Below are positions 1 to 6,160 of a DNA stretch of 13,928 nt, one piece after another. The notes beneath the pieces were generated by a model. It searched no databases. It worked only from the letters and a program-made list of their open reading frames with translations, and was not told where the DNA came from. The stretch covers positions 1 to 13,928 of the forward strand of contig DAOTWP010000222.1 in the NCBI GenBank assembly GCA_034435675.1, read 5' to 3'. The translations under genes and the position numbers were made by a program. Source of the DNA: DAOTWP01 sp034435675. GTDB taxonomy: Bacteria; Chloroflexota; Anaerolineae; Aggregatilineales; Phototrophicaceae. Every line of letters starts with the position of its first letter. The stretch's first letter is position 1.

Positions 1-2
1 GG

Positions 3-854
3 GCAGGGGGCGGCATTCGTGACCTGTTTCCACCCTGCCCGCTGGTGTTCCATGTCACCGACAACTACGTGCATTTTCCGTCTGTGCCCGTCACCTGCGC
101 GCAGATTCAGCAGCACAATTACCGCATTGCCGACCACGTCATCGTGACCGCGCCCGCGCTGCGCCGGCATCTGCGCGAGCAGTACGCTGTGCCGGAGCAC
201 AAACTCACGACGATTATACACGGTGTGGAGCTGGAGCCGTACCAGCGCCAGCAGCCCGAACCTGCCGCCCTGGCGCAGCTTCCACGCCCGCGCGCAATCG
301 CACTGGGCAACACGCAGTGGCTGGATCTCAATCTGCTGGCGAACATTGCCCGGCAGCAGCCGCAGGTGTCGTTTGTCATTGTTGGTTCACCTCTGCCCAA
401 TCTGGCGGCAGTCAATGCCCCGCCCAACGTCTACGCGCTGGGCGCTGTTCAACCGGAATTGGTGCCTGCCTACCTGCTGAACAGCGACATCGGGCTGATT
501 CTCTATGGCGAACAGATCAAGCAGCGCATTCACGAGGTCGCCCCGATGAAGTTCTTCGAGTACGCTGCCGCCGGGCTGCCCATCATCGCCACCTGTGTGC
601 CCTTTCTGCGCGAATTTGATGCGCATTACTGGGAGATTGTCACGGCGGCGGACGGTATTCAGGCGGTACAGGAAGCGCTGGCACAGCGGGAACAGATCAC
701 GGCGACGCTGCGCGCATTTGCGGCACAGCACACCTGGCGGCAGAAATATGAGCAGGCAGCAGCGGTGCTGGCGCGGCTGGGGGTTGCGTGGGCGGGCACG
801 CAGGCAGCGGCGGCACTGATGGGCGCGGATGCCCCCATGCCGCCCCGTGACTGA
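3..854 (+). CDS. Glycosyltransferase, GT4/family-1-like, 3' part (5' end outside window)
   Basis: The frame is open from the left edge. A GTG at 45 could be read as a start, but the codons before it (encoding GIRDLFPPCPLVFHVTDNY) continue the same protein, so the true start lies upstream. What remains looks like the middle and C-terminal Rossmann lobe of a GT-B transferase. The segment TIIHGVELEPYQ resembles the 'N/HG-V-D' loop that precedes the donor lobe. VSFVIVGSPLPN is a core beta-strand, and the helix PMKFFEYAAAGLPIIAT (about 545-595) is the classic E-x(n)-E donor-nucleotide site of GT4 enzymes. Such enzymes move a sugar from a nucleotide-sugar to a lipid, glycan or metabolite in the cytoplasm, often for exopolysaccharide or cell-envelope synthesis. 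Donor and acceptor cannot be read from sequence. The C-terminus is Ala-rich and ends PMPPRD. No downstream partner of an exopolysaccharide cluster is present here. Confidence 0.82.
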   Translation, partial: AGGGIRDLFPPCPLVFHVTDNYVHFPSVPVTCAQIQQHNYRIADHVIVTAPALRRHLREQYAVPEHKLTTIIHGVELEPYQRQQPEPAALAQLPRPRAIALGNTQWLDLNLLANIARQQPQVSFVIVGSPLPNLAAVNAPPNVYALGAVQPELVPAYLLNSDIGLILYGEQIKQRIHEVAPMKFFEYAAAGLPIIATCVPFLREFDAHYWEIVTAADGIQAVQEALAQREQITATLRAFAAQHTWRQKYEQAAAVLARLGVAWAGTQAAAALMGADAPMPPRD

Positions 855-864
855 AGCTGAAATG

Positions 865-886
865 GTCAGCAAGCAATCATGCTGAC
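865..886 (+). terminator. Weak hairpin after the glycosyltransferase gene
   Basis: GTCAGCA (865-871) and TGCTGAC (880-886) form a perfect 7-bp stem with an 8-nt loop, 11 nt after the stop codon. No T-run follows, so it is at best a weak or factor-assisted terminator, or a 3'-end stabilising hairpin. Confidence 0.3.
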
Positions 887-932
887 AACGAAACGGACAC
901 CAGTTACAATGTGCGATAACATCGCCGTGAGA

Positions 933-962
933 TGCTCATTCCGGTGTATCATGTACTATACT
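933..962 (+). promoter_or_regulatory. Candidate promoter for the small-protein/HNH pair
   Basis: TATACT at 957-962 is a good -10 box. The -35 candidate TGCTCA (933-938, 18-bp spacer) is poor. A start near 969 would leave a leader of about 20 nt containing the AGGAG at 974-978, which fits the ATG at 990. It rests on pattern match alone. Confidence 0.35.
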
Positions 963-989
963 AAAGTTTGATCAGGAGTTGAGACAGTC

Positions 990-1244
990 ATGGTTAAGAC
1001 TGCCGTTCGCGCGAGCCACTGGGATGAAATTTACGCCTTCCTTGTCACCAGCCCGACTCCGCAGCAGATCATCCAGTTTGAACCGTCGGCAGAGATGGCG
1101 GCGCGTGTTGTCTATCTACTCGACCGCAACCGCAGCGACTTGCTCACCGCGGAAGAAGGGCAGGAATTAGACGAGCTGCTGCGCATTAATCACTTCGTGA
1201 GCATGCTGAAAATCCGCGCGCATGAAAAAGAAGCCAGCGCATGA
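990..1244 (+). CDS. Small conserved protein paired with HNH endonuclease
   Basis: This is an 84-aa, acidic, probably all-helical soluble protein with no signal peptide or membrane segment. AGGAG at 974-978 lies 11 nt before the ATG. The visible pattern is an aromatic-containing N-terminus, then FLVTSPTPQQIIQFEPSAE, VVYLLDRNRSDLLTAEEGQELDELL and NHFVSMLKIRAHEK. I recall small proteins of this kind immediately upstream of HNH genes in Chloroflexota and cyanobacteria, but I know of no named function. Its last four bases (ATGA) overlap the start of the HNH gene, so translation of the two is probably coupled. By analogy with small acidic upstream genes in toxin-antitoxin pairs, it could restrain or position the nuclease. 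That role is inference; the protein may equally be an accessory subunit of unknown purpose. Confidence 0.8.
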   Translation: MVKTAVRASHWDEIYAFLVTSPTPQQIIQFEPSAEMAARVVYLLDRNRSDLLTAEEGQELDELLRINHFVSMLKIRAHEKEASA

Positions 1245-1669
1245 GCAATATTCCTGATGCGCTCCGGCATCAGGTCATTGAGCGCGCAAGGGATTGCTGC
1301 GAGTATTGCCGACTGGCACGACGTGATAACTTCTTCCCACATGAAGTGGATCATATCATTGCCGAAAAACATCGCGGCAGAACCGTATTCAACAACTTAT
1401 GCCTCAGTTGTATCGACTGCAATCGTCACAAAGGGAGTGATATTGCCTCGATTGATGAGGACACCGGAGCCGTCACAACCCTGTTCAATCCACGCATTGA
1501 CCGCTGGGAAGAGCATTTTCGGCTTGAGGGGGCACAGATTGTTGGCTTAACGCCTGAAGGTCGTGTTACTGTTTTTCTGCTTGCGATGAATGATACTGAA
1601 CGTGTGGCGAAACGTGCACGGCTGAGCGCATTGAAGCGTTATCCTTGTAATCCAGCACCATCAGATTAA
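1241..1669 (+). CDS. HNH endonuclease
   Basis: A 142-aa HNH (His-Me finger) nuclease. CEYC (about residues 20-23) and CIDCNRHKG (about 58-66) give two CxxC pairs that should bind a structural zinc. Between them HEVDHIIAEKHRGRTVFNNL holds the catalytic H-N-H core: the D-H of VDHI, the N of FNNL and the H of NRHKG. The C-terminal third (LFNPRIDRWEEHFRLEGAQIVGLTPEGRVTVFLL) is typical of the small stand-alone HNH proteins found in cyanobacteria and Chloroflexota. These are expected to cut or nick DNA; the target is unknown. It has no DNA-recognition, methylase or helicase domain, so it is not an obvious restriction enzyme or homing endonuclease of an intron. It overlaps the upstream 84-aa gene by ATGA and has no clear ribosome site of its own, which supports coupled translation. 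Confidence 0.9.
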   Translation: MSNIPDALRHQVIERARDCCEYCRLARRDNFFPHEVDHIIAEKHRGRTVFNNLCLSCIDCNRHKGSDIASIDEDTGAVTTLFNPRIDRWEEHFRLEGAQIVGLTPEGRVTVFLLAMNDTERVAKRARLSALKRYPCNPAPSD

Positions 1670-1777
1670 CAACATTGACCCACTTGTGCAGGCAGAGATG
1701 CTGATATGGCAAGCAGGTTCCCCTGGGTGAGCAGGGTAAGCAGGAGGATCTGCGGAAGAACCGGTCAACCGCCTGGT

Positions 1778-2527
1778 TCACGTACTGCTGAACACGTCGT
1801 CCAGCAGGCGCTGCATGCGCGCGTAATGCGAGCCTTTCCAGAACACCTGCCCGCAGCGATCACAGCGGTGGAATTCGTCAAAAATCTGCGCCGTGTCTCC
1901 CGGCAGGCTGTGCAGCACCTGCGCCTTGCTGACCGGCGTGACCAGCCCGTTGCATTTCAGACAGTGGCGAAACGGCTGAATATCGGGCAGCAGATTAAAG
2001 CGCCGGGTCACTTCCAGCAGCCGCGCCCGCGCCTCTGTCGCCCGCACAAAGTAGCCGTAGACCACTCTGCCGCGTTTGAGCAGCCCCAGATCACGTGTGA
2101 GCAGAATGCGCGTTTCCTCGTCGGCAACCCGCGCCAGTTCGTCGTCGGCATAATCATTGCGATACAGCGTGTCGAACCCCAGCATACGCAGGTACGACGA
2201 CAGCCGCCCCAGATGCGTGTCGAGAACGAAGCGCGCCCGCCCTGGAAACGGCGGACGCAGCACCACCCGGTTTGCCAGCGTCACCCCGGCGCTCCCCTGT
2301 ACAGGATACACATCAATCCGGTCTTCCGACTGCACAATGGCATCAAAATCCACCGACACACCGTTAATCACCAGCAGGTCAACCTCGGTGTGCGGCACAT
2401 TCAGCGACTCGACCATGTCCTTGATTGACGCACGCCGGTCAAACGTGTGCGCCAGTGTCTGCTGGCGGAAACGCGCGGGTAAAAAATCGTTGAGTTCAGC
2501 ATGAAAACGAAAAAAGGCACTGGTCAT
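1778..2527 (-). CDS. Mut7-C RNase-domain protein with ubiquitin-like N-terminus
   Basis: A 249-aa protein with three parts. Residues 1-85 look like the Ub-Mut7C (ThiS/MoaD-like beta-grasp) domain, including VDLLVINGVSVDFDAIVQSEDRIDVYPV. Residues 97-180 are the Mut7-C PIN-like fold: FVLDTHLGRLSSYLRMLGFDT carries Asp103, and D128/D129-E130 plus TRD at 144-146 supply further acidic residues of the metal site. Residues 189-228 form a zinc ribbon (C189, C192, C222, C225), with CGQVFWKGSHYARM as the usual ending. Length and domain order match the common bacterial family. It is predicted to be a cytoplasmic metal-dependent RNase; the substrate is unknown. The start is the ATG at 2525-2527; the ribosome site before it is weak. 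It is transcribed divergently from the DUF4062 gene. Confidence 0.88.
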   Translation of the reverse strand: MTSAFFRFHAELNDFLPARFRQQTLAHTFDRRASIKDMVESLNVPHTEVDLLVINGVSVDFDAIVQSEDRIDVYPVQGSAGVTLANRVVLRPPFPGRARFVLDTHLGRLSSYLRMLGFDTLYRNDYADDELARVADEETRILLTRDLGLLKRGRVVYGYFVRATEARARLLEVTRRFNLLPDIQPFRHCLKCNGLVTPVSKAQVLHSLPGDTAQIFDEFHRCDRCGQVFWKGSHYARMQRLLDDVFSST

Positions 2528-2549
2528 GGTCTGCTGCCTGGATCAGCTA

Positions 2550-2579
2550 TTGGTCAATCGAACGCGCACATTCTACAAT
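2550..2579 (+). promoter_or_regulatory. Candidate promoter of the DUF4062-DinB-oxidase operon
   Basis: TACAAT at 2574-2579 is a 5-of-6 match to the -10 consensus. TTGGTC at 2550-2555, with an 18-bp spacer, matches only the TTG half of the -35. Transcription would begin near 2586, about 48 nt before the ATG at 2634. Confidence 0.4.
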
Positions 2580-2598
2580 ACGTGCAGATTGCGGTGAA
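2570..2598 (-). promoter_or_regulatory. Candidate promoter of the Mut7-C gene
   Basis: Read on the minus strand, TTCACC (2593-2598) and TAGAAT (2570-2575) are separated by 17 bp. The -10 box matches consensus at 5 of 6 bases and the -35 at 4 of 6. The -10 box overlaps the -10 of the divergent promoter by two bases. Confidence 0.4.
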
Positions 2599-2620
2599 AG
2601 CAACACACCTCAACACAAAT

Positions 2621-2625
2621 AAGGA
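2621..2625 (+). promoter_or_regulatory. Ribosome-binding site that fixes the start of the DUF4062 gene
   Basis: AAGGA lies 8 nt before the ATG at 2634, which is ideal spacing, but only 2 nt before the in-frame TTG at 2628. The ATG is therefore preferred over the two-codon-longer reading. Confidence 0.65.
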
Positions 2626-2633
2626 CATTGCCA

Positions 2634-3878
2634 ATGACGTACAAAGTCTTCATCAGCAGCGGCGGTGACAGGCAGGCACAGCAGCAGGTGCAGGCGGTCA
2701 AGGCGGCGCTGTGGCGTATCAGCGAGTTTCCACTGTCGCTGGTTACGCTTGATGATCTGGGCAACAGCCAGAACGAAGCGCAGTATCTCAACACGGTGCG
2801 CGGCATCCTCAACGACGCCGACATGCTGCTGGGCATTTATAACGAGGAATACGGCGCAGTGCTGCCGGGCTATAACCGTTCGCATCTGGAACTGGAATAC
2901 GATCTGGCGCTGGAAAGTGGCGTCGCCTGCTTCATTTTCATTTCGCAGGCAGCGCGCGGGCGCGGTGACGAACGCATGCAGGCGTTCCGGCAGCGCCTGA
3001 GCGAAGCGCATGTGGTCTATTATTTCGACACGCTGGAAGATTTGCAGGCACAGGTCATCGTCGCGCTGCACAACTTCAAACGGCTGCACCGCCAGGGACG
3101 CCTGCTGCGCCCACCCGCCGCGCAGGGTTTTATGGCGCAGGCAGAAGCCGCCGCCCCGGTGGACGCTGCACGGGATGTGGTCGTCACCCCGCCGCCTGCC
3201 ACAGCCAGCTTTTCGACAACGGAACCCGAAGTCGTGATTGGACCCGCCGCGCCCGATGCCCTGTTTGAATCCCAGGTGCGCCGCGCGCTGAACATTGTGG
3301 ATGATGACCTGGAAGCGCTGGTGCGCCGCGCGTTTGAGGTGCATCTGGCGCAGCAGATGACCACGCCGCAGCCGCAGCAGAACGGCGACACGCAGATGGT
3401 CAAACCGCTGTTTGGTCCCCCGGCGCTCAGCAGCCAGTTCCGCAGCGATGTGTTCATGATTATGCCCTTCCGCCCGCAGTACGACGCCGTCTACCAGAAT
3501 ATCGTCATCCCCACGCTGGCAGCGCTCAACCTGACCGTGAAGCGCGGGGACGAGTTTTCTTCGCTGACCGGTGTGATTATGCAGGAAGTCTGGGCGGCGC
3601 TGAACGCCTGCCGGTTGGTGATTGCCGAGGTCAGCGAAATAAACGCCAACGTCTATTACGAGCTGGGCATCGCGCATACGCTGGGCAAACCCGCCGTGCT
3701 GATTACGCAGACGCCGCCAGAAGACCTGCCGTTCGACATCCGCCATCTGCGCTTCATCGTCTACGAGAACACCATTCCCGGCGGCGAAGCGCTGCAAAAT
3801 GAGCTGAAACGGGCGATTATCTGGATTCTGAATGACCTGCGTGAAGTGCTCGATCGCGAGAGAAGGGATGTACAATGA
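2634..3878 (+). CDS. DUF4062 + TIR-like (deoxyribosyltransferase-like) two-domain protein
   Basis: A 414-aa soluble protein. Residues 1-110 match the DUF4062 pattern: KVFISSGG at the start, a helix, then ADMLLGIYNEEYG, HLELEYDLALESG and CFIFI. A low-complexity Ala/Pro linker (about 160-205) and a predicted helical stretch (207-240) follow. Residues 271-395 are a second Rossmann-like domain: DVFMIMPFRPQYDAVY, RLVIAEVSEINANVYYELGIAHTLGKP, and LPFDIRHLRFIVYEN. The 'N-V-x-Y-E-L-G-x-A-H' signature, with Glu343, is shared by TIR-like and nucleoside 2-deoxyribosyltransferase-like domains, which bind or cleave NAD or nucleotides. Domains of both types occur in bacterial immune and cell-death proteins. 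There is no obvious sensor, ATPase or membrane part. Function is inferred: a nucleotide- or NAD-processing signalling or defence effector, or a regulator. It overlaps the DinB gene by ATGA. Confidence 0.85.
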   Translation: MTYKVFISSGGDRQAQQQVQAVKAALWRISEFPLSLVTLDDLGNSQNEAQYLNTVRGILNDADMLLGIYNEEYGAVLPGYNRSHLELEYDLALESGVACFIFISQAARGRGDERMQAFRQRLSEAHVVYYFDTLEDLQAQVIVALHNFKRLHRQGRLLRPPAAQGFMAQAEAAAPVDAARDVVVTPPPATASFSTTEPEVVIGPAAPDALFESQVRRALNIVDDDLEALVRRAFEVHLAQQMTTPQPQQNGDTQMVKPLFGPPALSSQFRSDVFMIMPFRPQYDAVYQNIVIPTLAALNLTVKRGDEFSSLTGVIMQEVWAALNACRLVIAEVSEINANVYYELGIAHTLGKPAVLITQTPPEDLPFDIRHLRFIVYENTIPGGEALQNELKRAIIWILNDLREVLDRERRDVQ

Positions 3879-4363
3879 CACCCGAACTGCTGGACAAGCT
3901 GCGCAAACGCCAGTTCTACCTGATGCACACGACGGTCAAAATGCTGGGCAGCATTCTGGCGCGGGTGACGCCGCAGGAAGTGACCACCCTGCGCGACGGA
4001 CCCGACGGCTGGACGACGTTGGAAATTGTGTGTCACCTGCGCGATTTTGACGGCTTCTTTCGCGGGCGCGCGGAGCTGATCCTGGCTCAGGATCTGCCCG
4101 ATCTGCCCGCTTATGACCATGAGGCGCTGGCACACGAACGCGCCTATAACCAGCAGGACATGCAGCAGGTCTATGCTGAACTGCTTGCCTCGCGCCAGCA
4201 GACGGCGGCATTCTTCGCAGCGCTGCCCGACGCCGCCTATGAACGCGCGGGCACACACCCGACACGCGGCTATTTCACCCTGTTCGACGCGCTGGTGCAG
4301 GTGGGCTATCATGACGTAGAGCACATCGAGCAGATCACGCGCGTGCTGGCACAGGTCCAATAA
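3875..4363 (+). CDS. DinB-family four-helix-bundle protein
   Basis: A 162-aa protein with the length and layout of the DinB/YfiT-like fold, a four-helix bundle that binds a divalent metal through three histidines. The likely ligands are His54 in WTTLEIVCHLRDFD, and His146 and His150 in GYHDVEHIEQI; the H-x3-H pair near the C-terminus is diagnostic. Relatives include DNA-damage-induced DinB of Bacillus and thiol transferases using bacillithiol or mycothiol; most have no known substrate. This DinB is not the E. coli DNA polymerase IV of the same name. AAGGGA precedes the ATG, which overlaps the stop of the DUF4062 gene, so the two are surely one transcript. A second DinB domain occurs in this window at the C-terminus of the protein encoded at 7470-8690. 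Confidence 0.88.
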   Translation: MTPELLDKLRKRQFYLMHTTVKMLGSILARVTPQEVTTLRDGPDGWTTLEIVCHLRDFDGFFRGRAELILAQDLPDLPAYDHEALAHERAYNQQDMQQVYAELLASRQQTAAFFAALPDAAYERAGTHPTRGYFTLFDALVQVGYHDVEHIEQITRVLAQVQ

Positions 4364-4395
4364 GCCACCCCCAACAAACTCCTGAGGATACCCCT

Positions 4396-5496
4396 ATGCA
4401 GCCAGGCATCGACACCGACCCGACCAACCTGTTTGAACTGGAGGCGCTCGCCTATGCACGGCTGTCGCGCATGGCTTACGATTACTATGCGGGCGGCGCG
4501 AACGACGGCATTACGCTGCACAACAATCACACGGCATTTGAGCGTATCGCCCTGCGTCCGCGTATGCTGCGCGGCGTGGCAGCGCGCAGTCTGGGTACAG
4601 AGGTGCTGGGGGCAGGCATGCCGTTCCCTGTGCTGATCGCGCCGATGGGCTTCATGCAGCTTGCTCACCCTGACGGCGAACTGGCGCTGGTGCACGCTGC
4701 AAATCAGACCGGCACACCGGTGATCCTCAGCACCATGTCCACCTATTCGCTGGAAGCAGTCGCCGCCGTCGCACGGGTGCCGCTGTGGTTTCAACTGTAT
4801 GTCTATAAGGATCGCGTCATCACGCAGCGGCTGGTCGAACGGGCTGAAACCGCCGGGTTCACCGCGCTGGTTGTCACCGTAGATACGCCGCTGCTGGGCA
4901 GGCGCGAGGCAGATATTCGCAACCGCTTTGCCCTGCCGGACGGCATCATCGCGCGTAATTTTGTCACCGAAGGCATGGAGCGCATCGTCGGCGTTGACGA
5001 AGCGACCTCTGCCCTGGCACCGTACATCGCCTCACTGTGGGACAGCGGGCTGACCTGGGAACTGCTGGCGTGGCTGCGCAGCGTTACGTCGCTGCCTATT
5101 GTCGTTAAGGGCGTACTGCGCGGCGATGACGCGGCGCTGGCGGTCGAACACGGCGCGGCGGGCATCATCGTCTCGAATCATGGCGGCAGGCAGTTGGACA
5201 CCGCGCTGGCGGCAGTGGACGCACTGCCGGAAGTGGTGGCGGCAGTCGGCGGGCGCGCGGCGGTGCTGCTCGATGGCGGCATCCGGCGCGGCACGGATGT
5301 GCTCAAGGCGCTGGCGCTGGGGGCACAGGCAGTGCTGCTGGGACGCCCGGCGCTGTGGGGGCTGGCGTGGAATGGTCAGGCGGGGGTGGCGCGGGCGCTG
5401 AGCCTGCTGCGCGAGGAATTCGACCTGGCAATGGCACTGTGCGGCTGCCGGAGCATCGCAGAAATCACGCATGATCTGATTGCTCCGTCACGCTGA
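4396..5496 (+). CDS. FMN-dependent alpha-hydroxy-acid oxidase/dehydrogenase
   Basis: A 366-aa TIM-barrel enzyme of the glycolate oxidase / lactate oxidase / L-lactate dehydrogenase family, which oxidises an L-2-hydroxy acid to the 2-keto acid using FMN. All catalytic and flavin residues can be matched to spinach glycolate oxidase: Tyr30 in YDYYAGGA, Tyr135 in FQLYV, Asp163 and Arg170 in TVDTPLLGRREADIRN, Lys238 in VVKGVL, and His262 and Arg265 in SNHGGRQLD. The phosphate-binding end, LLDGGIRRGTDVLKALALGA followed by VLLGRP, is intact. There is no signal peptide or membrane loop, so a soluble oxidase is more likely than a membrane-bound LldD, but the electron acceptor and exact substrate cannot be read from sequence. 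TGAGGA lies 10 nt before the ATG. It is 32 bp after the DinB gene and probably in the same operon. Confidence 0.93.
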   Translation: MQPGIDTDPTNLFELEALAYARLSRMAYDYYAGGANDGITLHNNHTAFERIALRPRMLRGVAARSLGTEVLGAGMPFPVLIAPMGFMQLAHPDGELALVHAANQTGTPVILSTMSTYSLEAVAAVARVPLWFQLYVYKDRVITQRLVERAETAGFTALVVTVDTPLLGRREADIRNRFALPDGIIARNFVTEGMERIVGVDEATSALAPYIASLWDSGLTWELLAWLRSVTSLPIVVKGVLRGDDAALAVEHGAAGIIVSNHGGRQLDTALAAVDALPEVVAAVGGRAAVLLDGGIRRGTDVLKALALGAQAVLLGRPALWGLAWNGQAGVARALSLLREEFDLAMALCGCRSIAEITHDLIAPSR

Positions 5497-5532
5497 CCGG
5501 CTGACGCTGACCAGCTGACGCTGACCGGCTCA
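5491..5532. repeat. Three tandem copies of a 14-bp repeat between convergent stops
   Basis: The unit CGCTGACCGGCTGA occurs at 5491-5504, 5505-5518 (one change, CCAG for CCGG) and 5519-5532 (one change, CTCA for CTGA). The first copy contains the stop codon of the oxidase gene, and the last contains the stop codon (TCA read on the plus strand) of the minus-strand gene. It forms no good hairpin and has no T-run. Confidence 0.9.
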
Positions 5533-5988
5533 CAGATCGGCGCGCTGGTAGCAGAAAATCGTCGCGGCAATCTGCTGCACGGCATAGCGCTGCCGCCAGT
5601 AGGGGGGCAGGCTGCCCGCGCGCAGCACGATATAGCCCTGTGCGCCTTCCGGGCTGCCGGGCGCTGCCTGCGTGATGACGAAGAACACCGGGGTTTGCGC
5701 CGCACCCGAAAAATGCGGCTGGAACAGATAGCTTTGGGTGCTGCCCGCCACGCTGAAGCGCCGCGCCGTGCCCTGCGCTGTCCAGCCCTCCGCGTTGGTT
5801 TGCAATGCCTGATACACCGGGTCGGTAAGCTGGCAGAAGCCGCTGGTCGCCTGCCGGAAGCCCTGATAACTGACCGCCAGCAGCGGCACAAAGATGACCA
5901 GCCCCAACAACACAATGACCAGCACCAGCACGAACAGCACGCCCGTCAGGCGCGGCGAAAATGGACCGGGAGGCGGGGGAGTAGTCAT
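5530..5988 (-). CDS. Membrane-anchored protein of unknown function
   Basis: A 152-aa protein I do not recognise. A Pro-rich cytoplasmic start (TTPPPPGPFSP) is followed by one strong membrane segment at about residues 14-39 (LTGVLFVLVLVIVLLGLVIF and on). A C-terminal domain of about 110 residues is probably outside the membrane, with two cysteines (in SGFCQL and IFCYQ) that could form a disulfide. The stretch FFVITQAAP...GYIVLRAGSLPPYWRQRYAVQQIAATIF is the best-structured part. The start codon overlaps the stop of a possible 16-aa leader frame by ATGA, and the nearest purine-rich site of its own is about 14 nt away, so coupled translation is plausible. It converges on the oxidase gene, with the 14-bp repeats between them. 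Confidence 0.75.
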   Translation of the reverse strand: MTTPPPPGPFSPRLTGVLFVLVLVIVLLGLVIFVPLLAVSYQGFRQATSGFCQLTDPVYQALQTNAEGWTAQGTARRFSVAGSTQSYLFQPHFSGAAQTPVFFVITQAAPGSPEGAQGYIVLRAGSLPPYWRQRYAVQQIAATIFCYQRADL

Positions 5989-6035
5989 CGCGGGTGCAGG
6001 TTTCCTGTGCTGGCTGCTGCCGCCGGCTGTGCCAT
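5985..6035 (-). CDS. Possible 16-aa leader peptide coupled to the membrane-protein gene
   Basis: On the minus strand GAGGA (6043-6047) lies 7 nt before an ATG at 6033-6035. That frame encodes MAQPAAAASTGNLHPR and stops at TGA (5985-5987), overlapping the ATG of the 152-aa gene as ATGA. The ribosome site is better than that of the main gene. It may be a real coupled leader or a chance frame; no regulatory codon run is evident apart from four alanines. Confidence 0.35.
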   Translation of the reverse strand: MAQPAAAASTGNLHPR

Positions 6036-6068
6036 GCGGGCATCCTCTTCAGCTCAACTTCTGCCCTG

Positions 6069-6074
6069 ATTATA
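6069..6074 (-). promoter_or_regulatory. Candidate -10 box (TATAAT) for the membrane-protein gene
   Basis: Read on the minus strand this is a perfect TATAAT, about 80 nt upstream of the 152-aa gene. The 17-bp-spaced -35 position falls in the hairpin arm of the adjacent terminator and matches poorly, so an activator or an alternative spacing would be needed. Confidence 0.4.
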
Positions 6075-6086
6075 CCCGTAAACAAA

Positions 6087-6116
6087 AACGCCATCCGATC
6101 TCGCGTGGATGGCGTT
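6087..6116 (-). terminator. Strong intrinsic terminator of the VOC / small-peptide transcript
   Basis: AACGCCATCC (6087-6096) and GGATGGCGTT (6107-6116) form a perfect 10-bp stem with a 10-nt loop. Read on the minus strand, the hairpin is followed by TTTTTGTTTA. It lies 45 nt after the stop of the 47-aa frame, so it ends transcription coming from the VOC side. Confidence 0.85.
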
Positions 6117-6160
6117 CAGTGTGATTCAGCGGCTGCCCCGTTGATGCGCACAGTGCCCCC

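Noticed and set aside
1758..1779. Possible terminator hairpin between the HNH and Mut7-C genes (GAACC / GGTTC)
   Set aside because: The stem is only 5 bp (7 with a bulge) and no T-run follows on either strand; too weak to call.
2610..3881. 423-codon open frame on the minus strand
   Set aside because: It is antisense to the DUF4062/TIR-like gene over its whole length; the composition (His, Arg, Gln) and lack of motifs mark it as a shadow.
5465..6094. 209-codon minus-strand frame beginning MAFLFTGIIRAEVE
   Set aside because: It overlaps the 152-aa membrane-protein gene in another frame, crosses the TATAAT and the terminator arm, and has no credible ribosome site or domain.
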